Source of the DNA: Hydractinia symbiolongicarpus
Taxonomy: Eukaryota; Cnidaria; Hydrozoa; Anthoathecata; Hydractiniidae
Assembly (NCBI RefSeq): GCF_029227915.1
Contig: NC_079877.1
Coordinates: 21,165,851 to 21,229,850 of the forward strand
Length of the DNA: 64,000 bases
Direction of reading: 5' to 3'
Part shown: positions 1 to 8,385 of the stretch, piece after piece
Layout: each line of letters starts with the position of its first letter
Position numbering within the stretch: the first letter of the stretch is position 1
Program-made: the position numbers and the translations under genes
The notes under the pieces: model-generated
Database searches by the model: none
Seen by the model: the letters and a program-made list of their open reading frames with translations, nothing else
What the model was told of the DNA's origin: nothing

Positions 1-100
1 TTTTGTTTACAAGATCAGAAGTTTATCATGGTAAGAGAGTAGCACGCGCAAGAATACACCTTGAAAGGGTTAATGGACGTTTGAAAGAAGATGGCCTTGT
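1..100 (+). pseudogene. DDE_Tnp_4-type transposase fragment
   Basis: The first ~33 codons read as the tail of a DDE_Tnp_4 (IS4/Harbinger-like) transposase. The pattern RVARARIHLERVNGRLK matches the family's conserved R-A-R-x-H-x-E-R-x-x-G-R-L-K stretch, which carries the third catalytic acid. At about position 100 the reading frame runs into antisense integrase sequence, so this is a truncated remnant joined to the Polinton copy P1. The 5' part lies outside the window. The family call rests on this short motif only. Confidence 0.5.
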
Positions 101-102
101 TA

Positions 103-783
103 GGTTTCATGTCGATCATGAAAGTCATGGAATTATTAAGGCTTTTGACGATGGTATACAGGTGCTTCACCCAAATGGTACTAGGCTCGCCGGAGAGTAG
201 CTCCTACGCATCCTGAGGCTTGAATAGCCTTTCTGAAAGGACTTTACTGTAGCTTTCCACGAAGGTCGTGAACGTATGGTGATATCTAGTGGTGGCCCGC
301 TTAATCTCAACCCTTTTACCCTCTAGTAGTTTCGTCACATCCGATTTGAACTCAGAACCATTGTCACACCGGAAGGTTACCGGGTATTTTAAGGGTCCTG
401 CCTTGTATATGTCCTTCAACATGTCCGCGACTTTTTTGGTGCGAAACGGCCTCGCTACCTTATACCTTGAAGCTACATCAATGCCTGTCAGGATATATTT
501 TCCATATACCCTGTTGTGAGGCATGTACAGTAGATCGAATTGGTGCATCTCATTCGTTGTCGTAAGTGAAGTGCGGATAATCGATACGCTTCGGACCCCG
601 AATGTGCCTGAGCCAGAGCGGCTGCCTACTCAGCCAGTAAGTGACTAGCTTTTTTGAGAGACCACTCCCCTTCGTAAGGAGTTTGATAGCCTTTCGCCCA
701 ACCCAGACATGTTCCGGCATATAGTAATTTTGGCTTAATTTTTCGGCCTCTTCCTCGGTAACGATATGTGATACTTTTGACAT
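103..783 (-). pseudogene. INT: Polinton integrase (retroviral-type rve), broken, C-terminus lost
   Basis: This is a retroviral-like DDE integrase of the Polinton type, which joins element DNA to the host chromosome. The start reads MSKVSHIVTEEE; after a frameshift near 550 the core follows with LTGIDVASRYKVARP (first acid), CDNGSEFKSD (second acid) and FVESYSK (third acid). A TAG replaces a Gln codon near 204, although homology to the P3 integrase continues in the same frame to about 103. The last ~100 residues found in P3 are absent. It is followed upstream on the same strand by the small membrane protein gene. Confidence 0.85.
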
Positions 784-815
784 GTCTTTATTTATACATG
801 TATAAACGCACGTTG

Positions 816-1187
816 TTACAGATACTTGTAAGCCACGAAGTCTAGTAGGAATAAGGAGCCAAGTACGAATGTTAACTTACCATCCTGTTGCTGCCTTGAG
901 GGGGTATAAAAGTCCTTCAATTGCGGGGCTTTTTTGTCTGAGACGATGTAGAGCCGATACATATCTTCATCGAGTTCTCTCAGACTTTTACCGGCTTTTA
1001 TTTGCAGTTCGCGTTGCTTGTTGAACCAGTCCAATTTAGCCTGCCTTTTCCTGATCCACTCCGCATGGTCGTGTCTTTTCCTCTCCGCCTCGCCGGGTCC
1101 TGCAAGTTTAGAAAACAAGAAGTTGGTCCCGCTGAATGCGAGGGCGTTTATGGCAGCCCCGGCCACGATCAAAGCTATTGTTGCCAT
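816..1187 (-). CDS. Small membrane/coiled-coil protein (about 123 aa), Polinton-conserved
   Basis: Uncharacterised protein present in all four elements (44789-45184, 19014-19360, 57728-58150). It has a hydrophobic N-terminus (MATIALIVAGAAINAL), a charged helical middle (ERKRHDHAEWIRKRQAKLDWFNKQRELQ), a conserved DFYTPS motif near residue 93 and a hydrophobic C-terminal stretch. In P1 it lacks about 10 residues found in P3. It lies just downstream of MCP in P3, so a virion-membrane or capsid accessory role is an inference. The frame is open here. The start is chosen by alignment to the other copies. Confidence 0.7.
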   Translation of the reverse strand: MATIALIVAGAAINALAFSGTNFLFSKLAGPGEAERKRHDHAEWIRKRQAKLDWFNKQRELQIKAGKSLRELDEDMYRLYIVSDKKAPQLKDFYTPSRQQQDGKLTFVLGSLFLLDFVAYKYL

Positions 1188-1193
1188 ATTCCT

Positions 1194-2014
1194 TTATTCC
1201 GAAACGAAACGGTTGCCCTTAGCCATATTTTGGCTTGCCCACATAGGTTGGGTATTGGTGTAGTGCAATCTTTTCGCTACCTCGGCAAGCAATGGAACAA
1301 CCCCATTTTCTCGATATTTAATCGGTATCTTGTGATCAATGTGCCACCCTTTACCACAATTATCCCATGTCATACCCTCGGAAAACCGGGCTTCAATATG
1401 GGACTGTAGGGTAGCGATATTGCACCCGAGATATCCCTTAGAACTAAGCTCCTTGTTTTCCTTCAAGGCCTCGTAGGTTTGGCTGCGTACAACATGGGCG
1501 AGATGACCAACAGGATCGCAAATTTGACATTGTCTCCTCTGCTTTTCATGGTGGCAGACGCTTCCACCCCCGCAGTCCTTGCAGGTGGACCTTATCCTAC
1601 CATGTTTGTAAATCTCACCACCCCCTCTGCCTTTGTTGCGCCCGCAACAACAACAGCGATCGTTGCCATTTATTGTTTACTCTTCTTGCAGTCTTTGCAT
1701 CGATACCTTATCCTTTCATGGGGGCATATTTGACTTCCCTTACACTCCTTACATTGGGATCTCTGCCTTTGATGGGGACAAATCTGAATGCCTTTGCAGT
1801 CTTTACAATAGGCCATCACCCTTTGATGGGGGCACTTGTTTTTGGTACGCTTCTGTTTCGCCTCATCCAGGCATTTGATGCATGCCTTTGTAGTTTGACC
1901 ATTTTTCGGCACCCTAAACGCATCCAGGGCCAACACTTTTTTACATCTTGAACAGCTCTTGCTTTCCATATTGATTTGTGTTTGCCCTTGGGGACAAGCA
2001 CAAATTGTGGTCAT
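1194..2014 (-). pseudogene. HNH endonuclease with N-terminal zinc-binding repeats, disrupted
   Basis: The N-terminal part (2014-1670) has a CSRCKKVLALDAF motif followed by repeated CPHxR..CKDCKG-type cysteine repeats. The C-terminal part (1466-1194) has the HNH core WHIDHKIPIKY and the NTQPMWASQNMAKGNR tail seen in HNH proteins of large DNA viruses. Between them (1669-1470) the missing cysteine repeats and linker are readable in another frame, so one gene was broken by a stop and a frameshift near 1670. Its ATG overlaps the MCP stop (TATTAAATGA). No copy exists in P3 or P4 at this place, which suggests insertion as a free-standing mobile or homing-like nuclease. Confidence 0.75.
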
Positions 2015-2015
2015 T

Positions 2016-2646
2016 TAATACTCCACGGAGTGGAAACAGCCATCGAGTATATTCAACTGGGCATCCTGTAAGAGGTAGACGTAAGCCATGAAATCTCCGG
2101 TTCCGTCCGCTTTCTTTGTGACAGGGTAATACCATTACTTAGACGTTGTAGAGGCCTTCCACTACCATTTAGGGTATGATCGGGAGACGCCAAAAAGTCT
2201 AGAAACAGGGCATACCTTTCATTGAAATAATGCCCAATCGTGACGTTCGAGTCGTGACTACCAAAGAGGTTCACAATCTGCTCAAGGTGGTCCCTGGGTA
2301 ACATGGCATGAGAGTACAATTCGTTGGGCTCTCCCTCGACAGTGACGCTTATCCACTCAATCTTGGGGTTGTAGAAGACTTCATTGACACCGGCATAGGG
2401 CTTCACTTTTCCAGGGTCTATAAAGAGTAGCAAGACACCTTTGAGACTCTTGGCCGGGTTATTTAGCTGGAGGTTATGTGAGGTGTCATCATTCTGGGGC
2501 ATGTTTGGGATATCCACATTGAGGTCTTCGTTCTGATTAATGGTTGAGGGTATGTGAGATATCTGGACCCTTTGTTTTCGGCCCTTGATACCAAAGAGTT
2601 GCTTGATCTCTACATATGGGTCTAGCGTCGTTCCAAATGCACTCAT
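2016..2646 (-). pseudogene. MCP: Major capsid protein, internally deleted
   Basis: N-terminus (MSAFGTTLDPYVEIK, then IPSTINQNEDLNVDIPNM) and C-terminus (SLKGVLLLFIDPGKVK, EQIVNLFGSHDS, HSVEY) match the intact P3 MCP (45191-46474), but about 230 central codons are missing: QND joins directly to DTSHNLQL. A second defect, a frameshift near 2130, shifts the last ~40 codons. The family is the double-jelly-roll Polinton capsid protein by context; the deletion would remove most of both barrels. Longer upstream reading to 2895 is antisense to the next gene. Confidence 0.8.
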
Positions 2647-2674
2647 GTTTATTATATAAGGGAAATAAATAAAG
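2647..2674. promoter_or_regulatory. Very short divergent promoter region
   Basis: Only 28 bp separate the MCP start (-) and the coiled-coil membrane gene start (+). The gap is AT-rich and holds TATAATAAACATG reading left and AAATAAATAAAGATG reading right. Both starts therefore sit next to TATAATAAA-like motifs, as at many other genes of these elements. Promoter function is inferred. Confidence 0.45.
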
Positions 2675-3975
2675 ATGCAGACTAATCCAGTATTTGTACT
2701 TGACATTGATATTGATGATGACGAGGAGGATGGGGGCCATCCAGATAAACCCGATGATACTACGTCAAAACTCTCTGGAACGCCAAAACTTCCTGGAACA
2801 TCGGGGCCTTCAACAGAACAACAGCAGAGGGATCTTTCGGGGCAGAGGCAAAAACTACTAAAATCAAAGAAGGATGGCCTTGAAGATCGTCTCACAGAAA
2901 AATTGGGGTTACAGCCTAATGCAGGAATGTATGATACGTTTAGGGAGGACGAAGGGAATCAACTAATCGTTAAAGAGATAGTGAAGGGTAAGAAAACGTT
3001 CAAAGAAATAGTGGTTACAAATCAAGATGGTAGCCTAAAAACCGTTGGTCAGATACAAACGTTGCTAGGTAGTAATCGCCTGCATGTCCTGGGGTTTGTC
3101 GACTATGCTGCACCCAACAAAGGTGGTAAATTTAGGGCCCAGAACCTCTTAAAAAAGGTATAATAAAATAGAGGAGGCCGAACATATTGAGATGGAATCG
3201 TTGGAGGAAATCGATGAATTTGTAGATGCCACATAGCCTTGTACAAGACACTTCGTTTGTCGGGCCTGATGAAGGTGGCATCATCCCACGTGAAAGAAGG
3301 GGGCTTGACCTCGGGCTTCAGACGCTACGGGGTAACTTGAAAAGCCTGAAAAATAAGATGATCTTATACGACAGCGAGATTAACAAGGCAGAGGGTAGGG
3401 TGAAGGAACTTGAGAAGCAGAAGGTTGGGGCAGACGAAGGACAACAAGCTCATCTTGAGAAGGAAATAGAAAATGCGAGGAAAGAGATTAAGGATCTGAA
3501 TGATAAAAAGAAGGCCATAGGGGAAGCGCATGGCATACTATCCACTGTCATATACCCCCGGCTGAGGCACATCAAAGATACGCTATTAAAAATCGCCAGA
3601 GATAACACAACTCTGCTGGAGAAGCTCCGGATACTCTTCCGCGAACAGGGGATAACCATAGCTAGTATAGTCTCTGCTGTTGGACTGTTGATAAGCACTA
3701 TTGTACTCTCCGTTACAGGAGGGGGAGGTGCCGCGGCAAGTGCTGCAGGTGCCGCAGGGGGTAGTTAAAAAGGGTTCGTAGAGAAGAGACTGGAAAGGCT
3801 CGGGAACTTCCTTAAATATCTAGCAGGCAAGGCAGGTGTTGCGTTACCCGGGATTATTGGTACGGTAGTCTCGTTCTTCCTGAGGGTAGCGTCAACCATC
3901 GTGAAATATGCGATAAAACATCTGTACATGACCATCGCGGGAGCTGCTGGGCTTGTCGTGCTATACGTGAAATAG
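2675..3975 (+). pseudogene. Coiled-coil membrane protein, Polinton-conserved, broken
   Basis: Homolog of the 425-residue intact P4 gene (58215-59492) and of P3 46513-47861. An acidic N-terminal segment (DIDDDEEDGG) is followed by LLKSKKDGLEDRL, a frameshifted stretch between 3163 and 3226, a GLDLGLQTLRGNLK motif, a long charged coiled coil, the conserved LFREQGITIASIVSAVGLLISTI hydrophobic region split by a Gly/Ala-rich loop, and C-terminal hydrophobic helices ending VVLYVK. An in-frame TAA occurs at 3766. The function is unknown; it lies in the capsid gene block, so a membrane-associated virion role is inferred. Confidence 0.75.
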
Positions 3976-3985
3976 ATCTATTTCA
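3968..3985. terminator. Perfect palindrome holding two convergent stop codons
   Basis: TGAAATAGATCTATTTCA is an 18-bp perfect palindrome. The TAG of the + gene (3973-3975) and the TAG of the - gene (3978-3980) both lie inside it. It fits the element-wide pattern of a hairpin at each gene 3' end. Confidence 0.6.
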
Positions 3986-5183
3986 ACCATATATAGGCAA
4001 GGATGATGCCTACTCCTATGGTGATTAATGTGGCCTTGGTATCCTCGTGTTGATTTTGCGGGGGTTGTTCGGGTATATGGGGCGTGACATTTTCCTGTAT
4101 ATCGGGGGTATGTATGGGAGGTGTAATAGGTGTTGTATGCCTAGGGGGTGATTTGGCAGATGCCAAATGCCTGGTAGCATGCTTTAAAGGTGTAGGTGGT
4201 ATGGTATGTATAGGAGGTGTGGCATGCCGCACAATAGGCTTGTTATTCAGGTCAAGCCGTATACTTATTATGGCGCTTGCCGGTGCAATCAAAATGTTAT
4301 TGTTGTACCCCATGATTTTTCCTACGCGCAAGTTCATTTCGGAGGGTAACATATGCACGCCATGCATCACGGCGAAGTTCACCGGGGTCCTCGCATACTG
4401 TAAAACCTTCAGAAATTCGGTGATGTCATGGCTTACAATTTCTTGGCGTTGGACCATGGACTCGAACTTCTGCAATAGCATCTGCCTGGCCGTATAGTTG
4501 TCCGCACCGGTCCCCAGAAGGGATGCCTTGGCCCCTGCCTGAGACCCCAGTAACAAAACCACATAAACCCTGATACTCACGCTTAGCTTGGTCAGACCTT
4601 CAGAGGTCAAACGCTGACTTAGTAGGCATGATAAACTTCGCCCAGTCGCCATCGACCTGGGGCCAGTATCTACCATTTGTAAACGAGCACATAACAGCCT
4701 TGAATTTATACAAAGCATTAGGACTTGCACCATACTCACGGCATACCTGTGCATACCCGGAGCCCAAGTATGGGTATTTGTACTGCGAGAAGCCGTCGTC
4801 GTACGGCTTGGGGACCTTCATTCTTGCCAGGACACGACGCATGTGGTAGTACACGTGAAATTTGAAGATGGAGTTTGTGAGGGGTACGGAGCCCGTCATG
4901 TGCTTCGCAACTATGCCTAGGGCCGTCGTCGCACAATGGGTAGCGAAATTAACCTGGATATTCCAATAGTCCAACGCCTGCCCTTTCCAACCCAGTTGAA
5001 CGGGGTATCGTGGTAGGTTGTTGGATTTTTGATGGCATACTTGGTAAGCTCCGGAAATACTACGGAAAAATGGGAGTCTGTACTCACGTACAGATCCTGA
5101 TGCTCCAAGTTGGTTACACCAGGCGACCATTCTCCCCTGTTACTTTTATACTTTGCCGAATAGTTGTATTGGTAGATGTTCAT
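3978..5183 (-). pseudogene. Conserved ~390-aa Polinton protein, broken
   Basis: Homolog of the intact P3 gene (47950-49086). It starts MNIYQYNYSAKYKSN, and matches continue in shifting frames: VNFATHCATTALGI, FHVYYHMRRVLARM, then VYVVLLLGSQAGAKASLLG, LQYARTPVNFAVMHGVHMLPS, YNNNILIAPAS, and a C-terminal membrane helix (LITIGVGIILAYIWLK). At least three frame breaks separate these blocks. The low-complexity region before the helix is rich in His, Thr and Pro. The protein is not recognised outside such elements; the single C-terminal anchor and its place next to the penton-like gene suggest a virion role. Confidence 0.7.
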
Positions 5184-5201
5184 TTCTTAAAACAAAAGGA
5201 T

Positions 5202-5847
5202 ATGAAGCAACTGTACATCACTGATATAGATAAACCTACTATATTCGAGGACTACCTGGGACAGGACACCCGCATTGCCTTGAAATCAATAAGTATCAGC
5301 CCTGGATGGTTGAACCTATACAGCGACAATGATATTACGATCAGGAAAGGGTGACTCGTATCGAGATCATGAAGGGTTTGTACAGGATCGAGGACATGGC
5401 GGCTATTGTCAACAGCCAGGCAGAGGACAAGATCAGGATTTTCGTTTTGAAAAACGGCTTCTGCAGGCTCCGTGTCAGCGATGGGTACTCGGTGGTGATT
5501 CATCGACCATTGCAGGAGCTCCTATGACCCCTCAAAAAAGTATTATATGAAGGGTGACTATGATGCCTTATACAGGACCGATACATACCAGAGATTGAGA
5601 CTTATTTGTCCACAAGTGGATGAAGACGACTGCCTTTTGGATGGCAAAAAAATCCAAGATTCTGACCTTGCTTCCTACCAAAGAATTGAACGCTTGGGGA
5701 GATATGTTAACCTGGACCTTTGACAGTCCTGTATACCTTCCACTGAAGGGGTCCACTGACCGTCTTGAGTTCATGCTAACGGACGTCTACCATCATGAGA
5801 AGAACGTCATGTTTTTTAATATAACCATGTGCATTCTGACAGAATAA
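5202..5847 (+). pseudogene. mCP: Minor capsid / penton-like protein, broken
   Basis: Homolog of P3 49106-49777. The start MKQLYITDIDKPTIFEDYLG is followed by RIALKSISISPGWLNLYS, a pattern typical of Polinton single-jelly-roll minor capsid proteins (a Lys-Ser-Ile strand followed by Trp-x-Asn-hydrophobic). Several frameshifts separate this from the tail STDRLEFMLTDVYHHEKNV. The start codon lies 18 bp from the divergent start at 5183. The assignment rests on the strand pattern and gene position, so it is moderate. Confidence 0.6.
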
Positions 5848-5851
5848 AAGA

Positions 5852-6475
5852 ATGAGTGATATCAGCAAACCTTATCCGAGTTTGCCGAGTGCACCCGCAC
5901 AGGGCTCTGATCAGGATGAGGGGCAGGTCTTTAGGCTTAAAAAATAGAGGAAATAGGATGAAATAAAGGAGCGGAATAGACTTGGCAAAAAATTCAAAAT
6001 GCACAATACGTGGGTACGCTTCTGCGACCATGGCGTATCTGTGATTACGTCAGGGCTTTGGATTGGAGCTATGGCCTCGGGTTTGGCGGTTCCCCTAGCC
6101 TGTGCTATGGGAGGACTCGCGATTGCCGCCGGAATAGGGTAGGCTGGTCTCCGGAACGCCTCAAGAAGGTTGCGTCTTAAGTCCAAAAAACATGATAGCA
6201 TAAGGCTACTCGCGGAGGCGAAATTAAACTCGATTGTAGACCTGATCAGCAAGGCAATGGAAAACGGCGTTATCAGTGACCACGAGTATAGCCTGATTAG
6301 CCGTGAAAAGGAGAGGTATATGCTGCTCAAAGAGCAAATGCGGCAGAGGTTTAATAGGATCGTGAATGCTATCAACGAACAGGAGAGAGCCCAGTTGGTT
6401 GCCAAGGGTAGGGAGGAGGGAAAAGACGAAATTTTAAAAACACTTCAATCTGTGCAATATGCAAGCACTATGTAG
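5852..6475 (+). pseudogene. YPxLP[S/T]AP membrane protein, N-terminal half broken
   Basis: Begins MSDISKPYPSLPSAP, so it carries a YPxL motif overlapping a PSAP motif at the extreme N-terminus. In-frame stops follow shortly, then a hydrophobic Gly/Ala-rich pair of segments (ASGLAVPLACAMGGLAIAAG), and finally an open C-terminal half (SKKHDSIRLLAEAKLNSIVD, VISDHEYSLI, a basic helix). The P3 homolog (49778-50422) is intact. YPxL and P[S/T]AP are known ALIX- and TSG101-binding late-domain motifs; their use here is inferred from sequence only. Confidence 0.75.
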
Positions 6476-6510
6476 AGTCCCCACCTGAATATAAGACTTA
6501 ATTTGTATTA

Positions 6511-6541
6511 TATTTTATAGGCCCAAAAGGTCTATAAAATA
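6511..6541. terminator. Hairpin between convergent genes (P1)
   Basis: Arms TATTTTATAGGCC (6511-6523) and GGTCTATAAAATA (6529-6541) form a 13-bp stem with one G-T wobble and a CAAAA loop. It lies between the YPxLP gene (+) and the next gene (-). Confidence 0.6.
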
Positions 6542-6548
6542 TATGGTT

Positions 6549-7113
6549 CTAGTCCTCGCTTAGCAAACATTCCTTCCTAAAGTCTTTGTACCGGCATTCC
6601 GTAATATGTGTTTGAGGGTAGTAGTTTTTACCTTGTGCATATACCGATGAAATATTCAGAATTGCACTAGCTTGGCAGGGCTCATCATAGGGTACAGGCA
6701 TACCATAAAATTTTGTGGTAATTGTGTCCTTGTAATATTGGAGTTTGGCATTCACATAACGGTCCTTTTTCACAGGCTCTGTCGTCAATTGCTCGGAAAT
6801 AAGCTCTTCGATTTTTTTGCCATATTTGTCGATACTTTGCAACCCAATCGGGGTATTCCTCAAAATCGAGGCTCATTGCCGGTACTGCATTGGTGTTATG
6901 CCGTGTCACCCCATGTGCGGACCAGATCTTCGGTGTTTTCACCCTCAAGGCAACCACGAGATCTTGTGTATGGTACCTTATAATGTACCGATTATCCTTC
7001 CACTGTTGGCGGGCATGGGATCTGACACCGTCAGGTAGTTTACATTGATATCATCGATATCTGTGAAGGTAGCAGCAAATGAGTAGAATAGTTTTCGGAT
7101 AACGAGCTCATTC
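6549..7113 (-). pseudogene. Unrecognised protein, frameshifted
   Basis: Readable in two main frames: an N-terminal part with ENELVIRKLFYSFAATFTD and KTPKIWSAHGVTRHNTNAVPAM, and a C-terminal part with DKYGKKIEELISEQL, YVNAKLQYYKDTITTKFYG and a tail ending KECLLSED. An in-frame stop sits near 6977 and a frameshift near 6840. I do not recognise a family. P3 has a short SAP protein at this position instead, so this gene is specific to P1 within the window. Confidence 0.45.
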
Positions 7114-7323
7114 TCAAATTTTAGTATCCTGTTTATTGTATACTTCGAACGACTGCAGAGAATTGCATGTCATCGTACATACGCAACCACCTCCATTGTA
7201 TGTGATATGCTCATTATAACAGTACCAGCATAACATTTTACCCTTTACCACGAACCTCCGACCACAGGTGCATCTATCATACGCATCCAATATACGCTCA
7301 CAGTCATTACATTGTTCATTCAT
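7114..7323 (-). CDS. Small zinc-ribbon-like protein (69 aa)
   Basis: Cysteine pairs MNEQCNDCERILDAYDRCTCGRR and MLCWYCYN..ITYNGG suggest one or two zinc-binding knuckles. The P3 homolog (50865-51125) shares DxCxRxLDAYDRC and KxLCWYCY. Function unknown; a nucleic-acid-binding or regulatory role is a guess. Its start codon context is GTAAATGAATG, overlapping the end of the upstream gene on the same strand by a few bases. Confidence 0.6.
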   Translation of the reverse strand: MNEQCNDCERILDAYDRCTCGRRFVVKGKMLCWYCYNEHITYNGGGCVCTMTCNSLQSFEVYNKQDTKI

Positions 7324-7507
7324 TTACTCTATAGTCTTCAAGACGATCCTCCAGGTCTTTAATCCTCTGCTCATTGGACCCCTCCTTCTCTGATTCTTGT
7401 ACTAATGCCAGGGCCATAAGAGGTAAGGAGATACCTACGGCGGCCATAAATGTAATCAGTGTTGCGGTCCCGAAGATATCGAATTTTGATTGACAGTTAA
7501 TGCACAT
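7316..7507 (-). CDS. Small single-pass membrane protein (63 aa)
   Basis: MCINCQSKFDIFG precedes one hydrophobic helix (TLITFMAAVGISLPLMALAL) and a charged C-terminal helix (RIKDLEDRLEDY). The P3 homolog is at 51148-51342. The start lies in TATAATAAATG, one of the clearest examples of the start-codon motif of these elements. It is the first gene in from the right terminus. Confidence 0.6.
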   Translation of the reverse strand: MCINCQSKFDIFGTATLITFMAAVGISLPLMALALVQESEKEGSNEQRIKDLEDRLEDYRVNE

Positions 7508-7780
7508 TTATTATATCTTACCACCATGTTGATAGGGACTTTACTCTCTTTGAATTCCATGACTCAACACCGACATTTTGTATGATAGCGCATGCGTTGA
7601 TGATCTTTGCTGATGATCAACGTATTTTTGTGTAATGGAGCGTGACGAAAAGTTGTGACGTCACAAACAAATTGTGTATGATATTTTTTATGAGGGTTTG
7701 ACAGTGATTTTTGAAAAAGCGTGTATAGAAGGACCCCCTACAGTAGCTATTCTATCTGAATATCTTTATTTGAAGAGCAT
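7508..7780. repeat. Right terminal region of P1
   Basis: Non-coding sequence occupying the place of the P3 right terminal repeat. As in P3 it contains a GCGCATGCG-like stretch, a GTGACGTCAC palindrome near 7662 and a GGGTTTGAC stretch, but overall identity to the P3 repeat is low. The exact end could not be placed. Confidence 0.4.
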
Positions 7781-8082
7781 AGGACCATTATTAAGTGTCG
7801 GGTGACGTCATAATTATTATAATTTATAAAATTCGGGAAAGGCGTATTTATGTTTGAAAAAATTCGCATCCTCGTCCACAGGGTCTCTTAAGGAGCGCTA
7901 TATCAAATTGATCAAAAAGGCAAAATGCCTTGGGAACGAGTTGGAAAGTATCGTTCCTCATCATTTTATGTTTTTATACAGACATGTGGGATGCGGAGAT
8001 ACGTGGATATTTTGCAAAAATATTGAGTTTCTTACATTATCCTTCCCTTTATCACTACGACTGTGCTAATATCTTTACAATA
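7781..8082. other. AT-rich sequence, no supported gene
   Basis: Another TGACGTCA occurs near 7804. Short open frames at 7854-8136 show no recognisable motif. Confidence 0.4.
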
Positions 8083-8385
8083 TTACAATTTAACCACTTG
8101 AAAGTGTTTCTTTTCAATACAAAATTTTTTTTGTAGATCCTCTAAAGACAAAAATTGATTCGTTTCAAGATTCTTATATATCTTATCACCTGCAATAAGA
8201 ACATTATCTAAATCTGCTGTAGACCCTGCACCGATGCGTATAAACATAGACCACCTAATCGCATATAGAACATTGCAAATACACTGTTGTCCAGATGTAT
8301 CAGCAAAACTAATATTTCTCTGGCTAAACGATATTTTGTATTCTTGTGGGCCAGGGTTTGTTTCTACAGGATTACATGACTGCAT
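8083..8385 (-). pseudogene. Transposon-type protein fragment with NPGP (2A-like) and cysteine motif
   Basis: The N-terminus holds VETNPGP, close to the 2A ribosome-skipping motif DxExNPGP but with Pro where Asp is expected. A segment SGQQCICNVLYAI and DLDNVLIAGDKIYKNL follows; this resembles cysteine-protease-like (OTU-type) domains often found after 2A-like leaders in invertebrate transposon ORFs. The frame is 100 residues long and ends without a full domain. It is a fragment, with no neighbours of the same element identified. Confidence 0.4.

Larger units (their letters stand above)
101..7780. mobile_element. Polinton/Maverick copy P1 (integrase-to-right-end part)
   Basis: Gene order and orientation match P3 from its integrase to its right end: integrase (-), small membrane protein (-), MCP (-), coiled-coil membrane protein (+), conserved ~380-residue protein (-), penton-like (+), YPxLP protein (+), then small (-) genes. 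An HNH endonuclease gene is added between MCP and the small membrane protein. The polymerase half is missing; the left side ends inside the integrase at a junction with a DDE transposase fragment. Nearly all large genes are broken, so the copy is dead. The right boundary is approximate and no target duplication was found. Confidence 0.8.

Noticed and set aside
204-1409. Plus-strand open frames over the integrase and HNH region (for example 289-519, 1002-1409, 1479-1733)
   Set aside because: They are antisense to genes supported by homology to the other copies.
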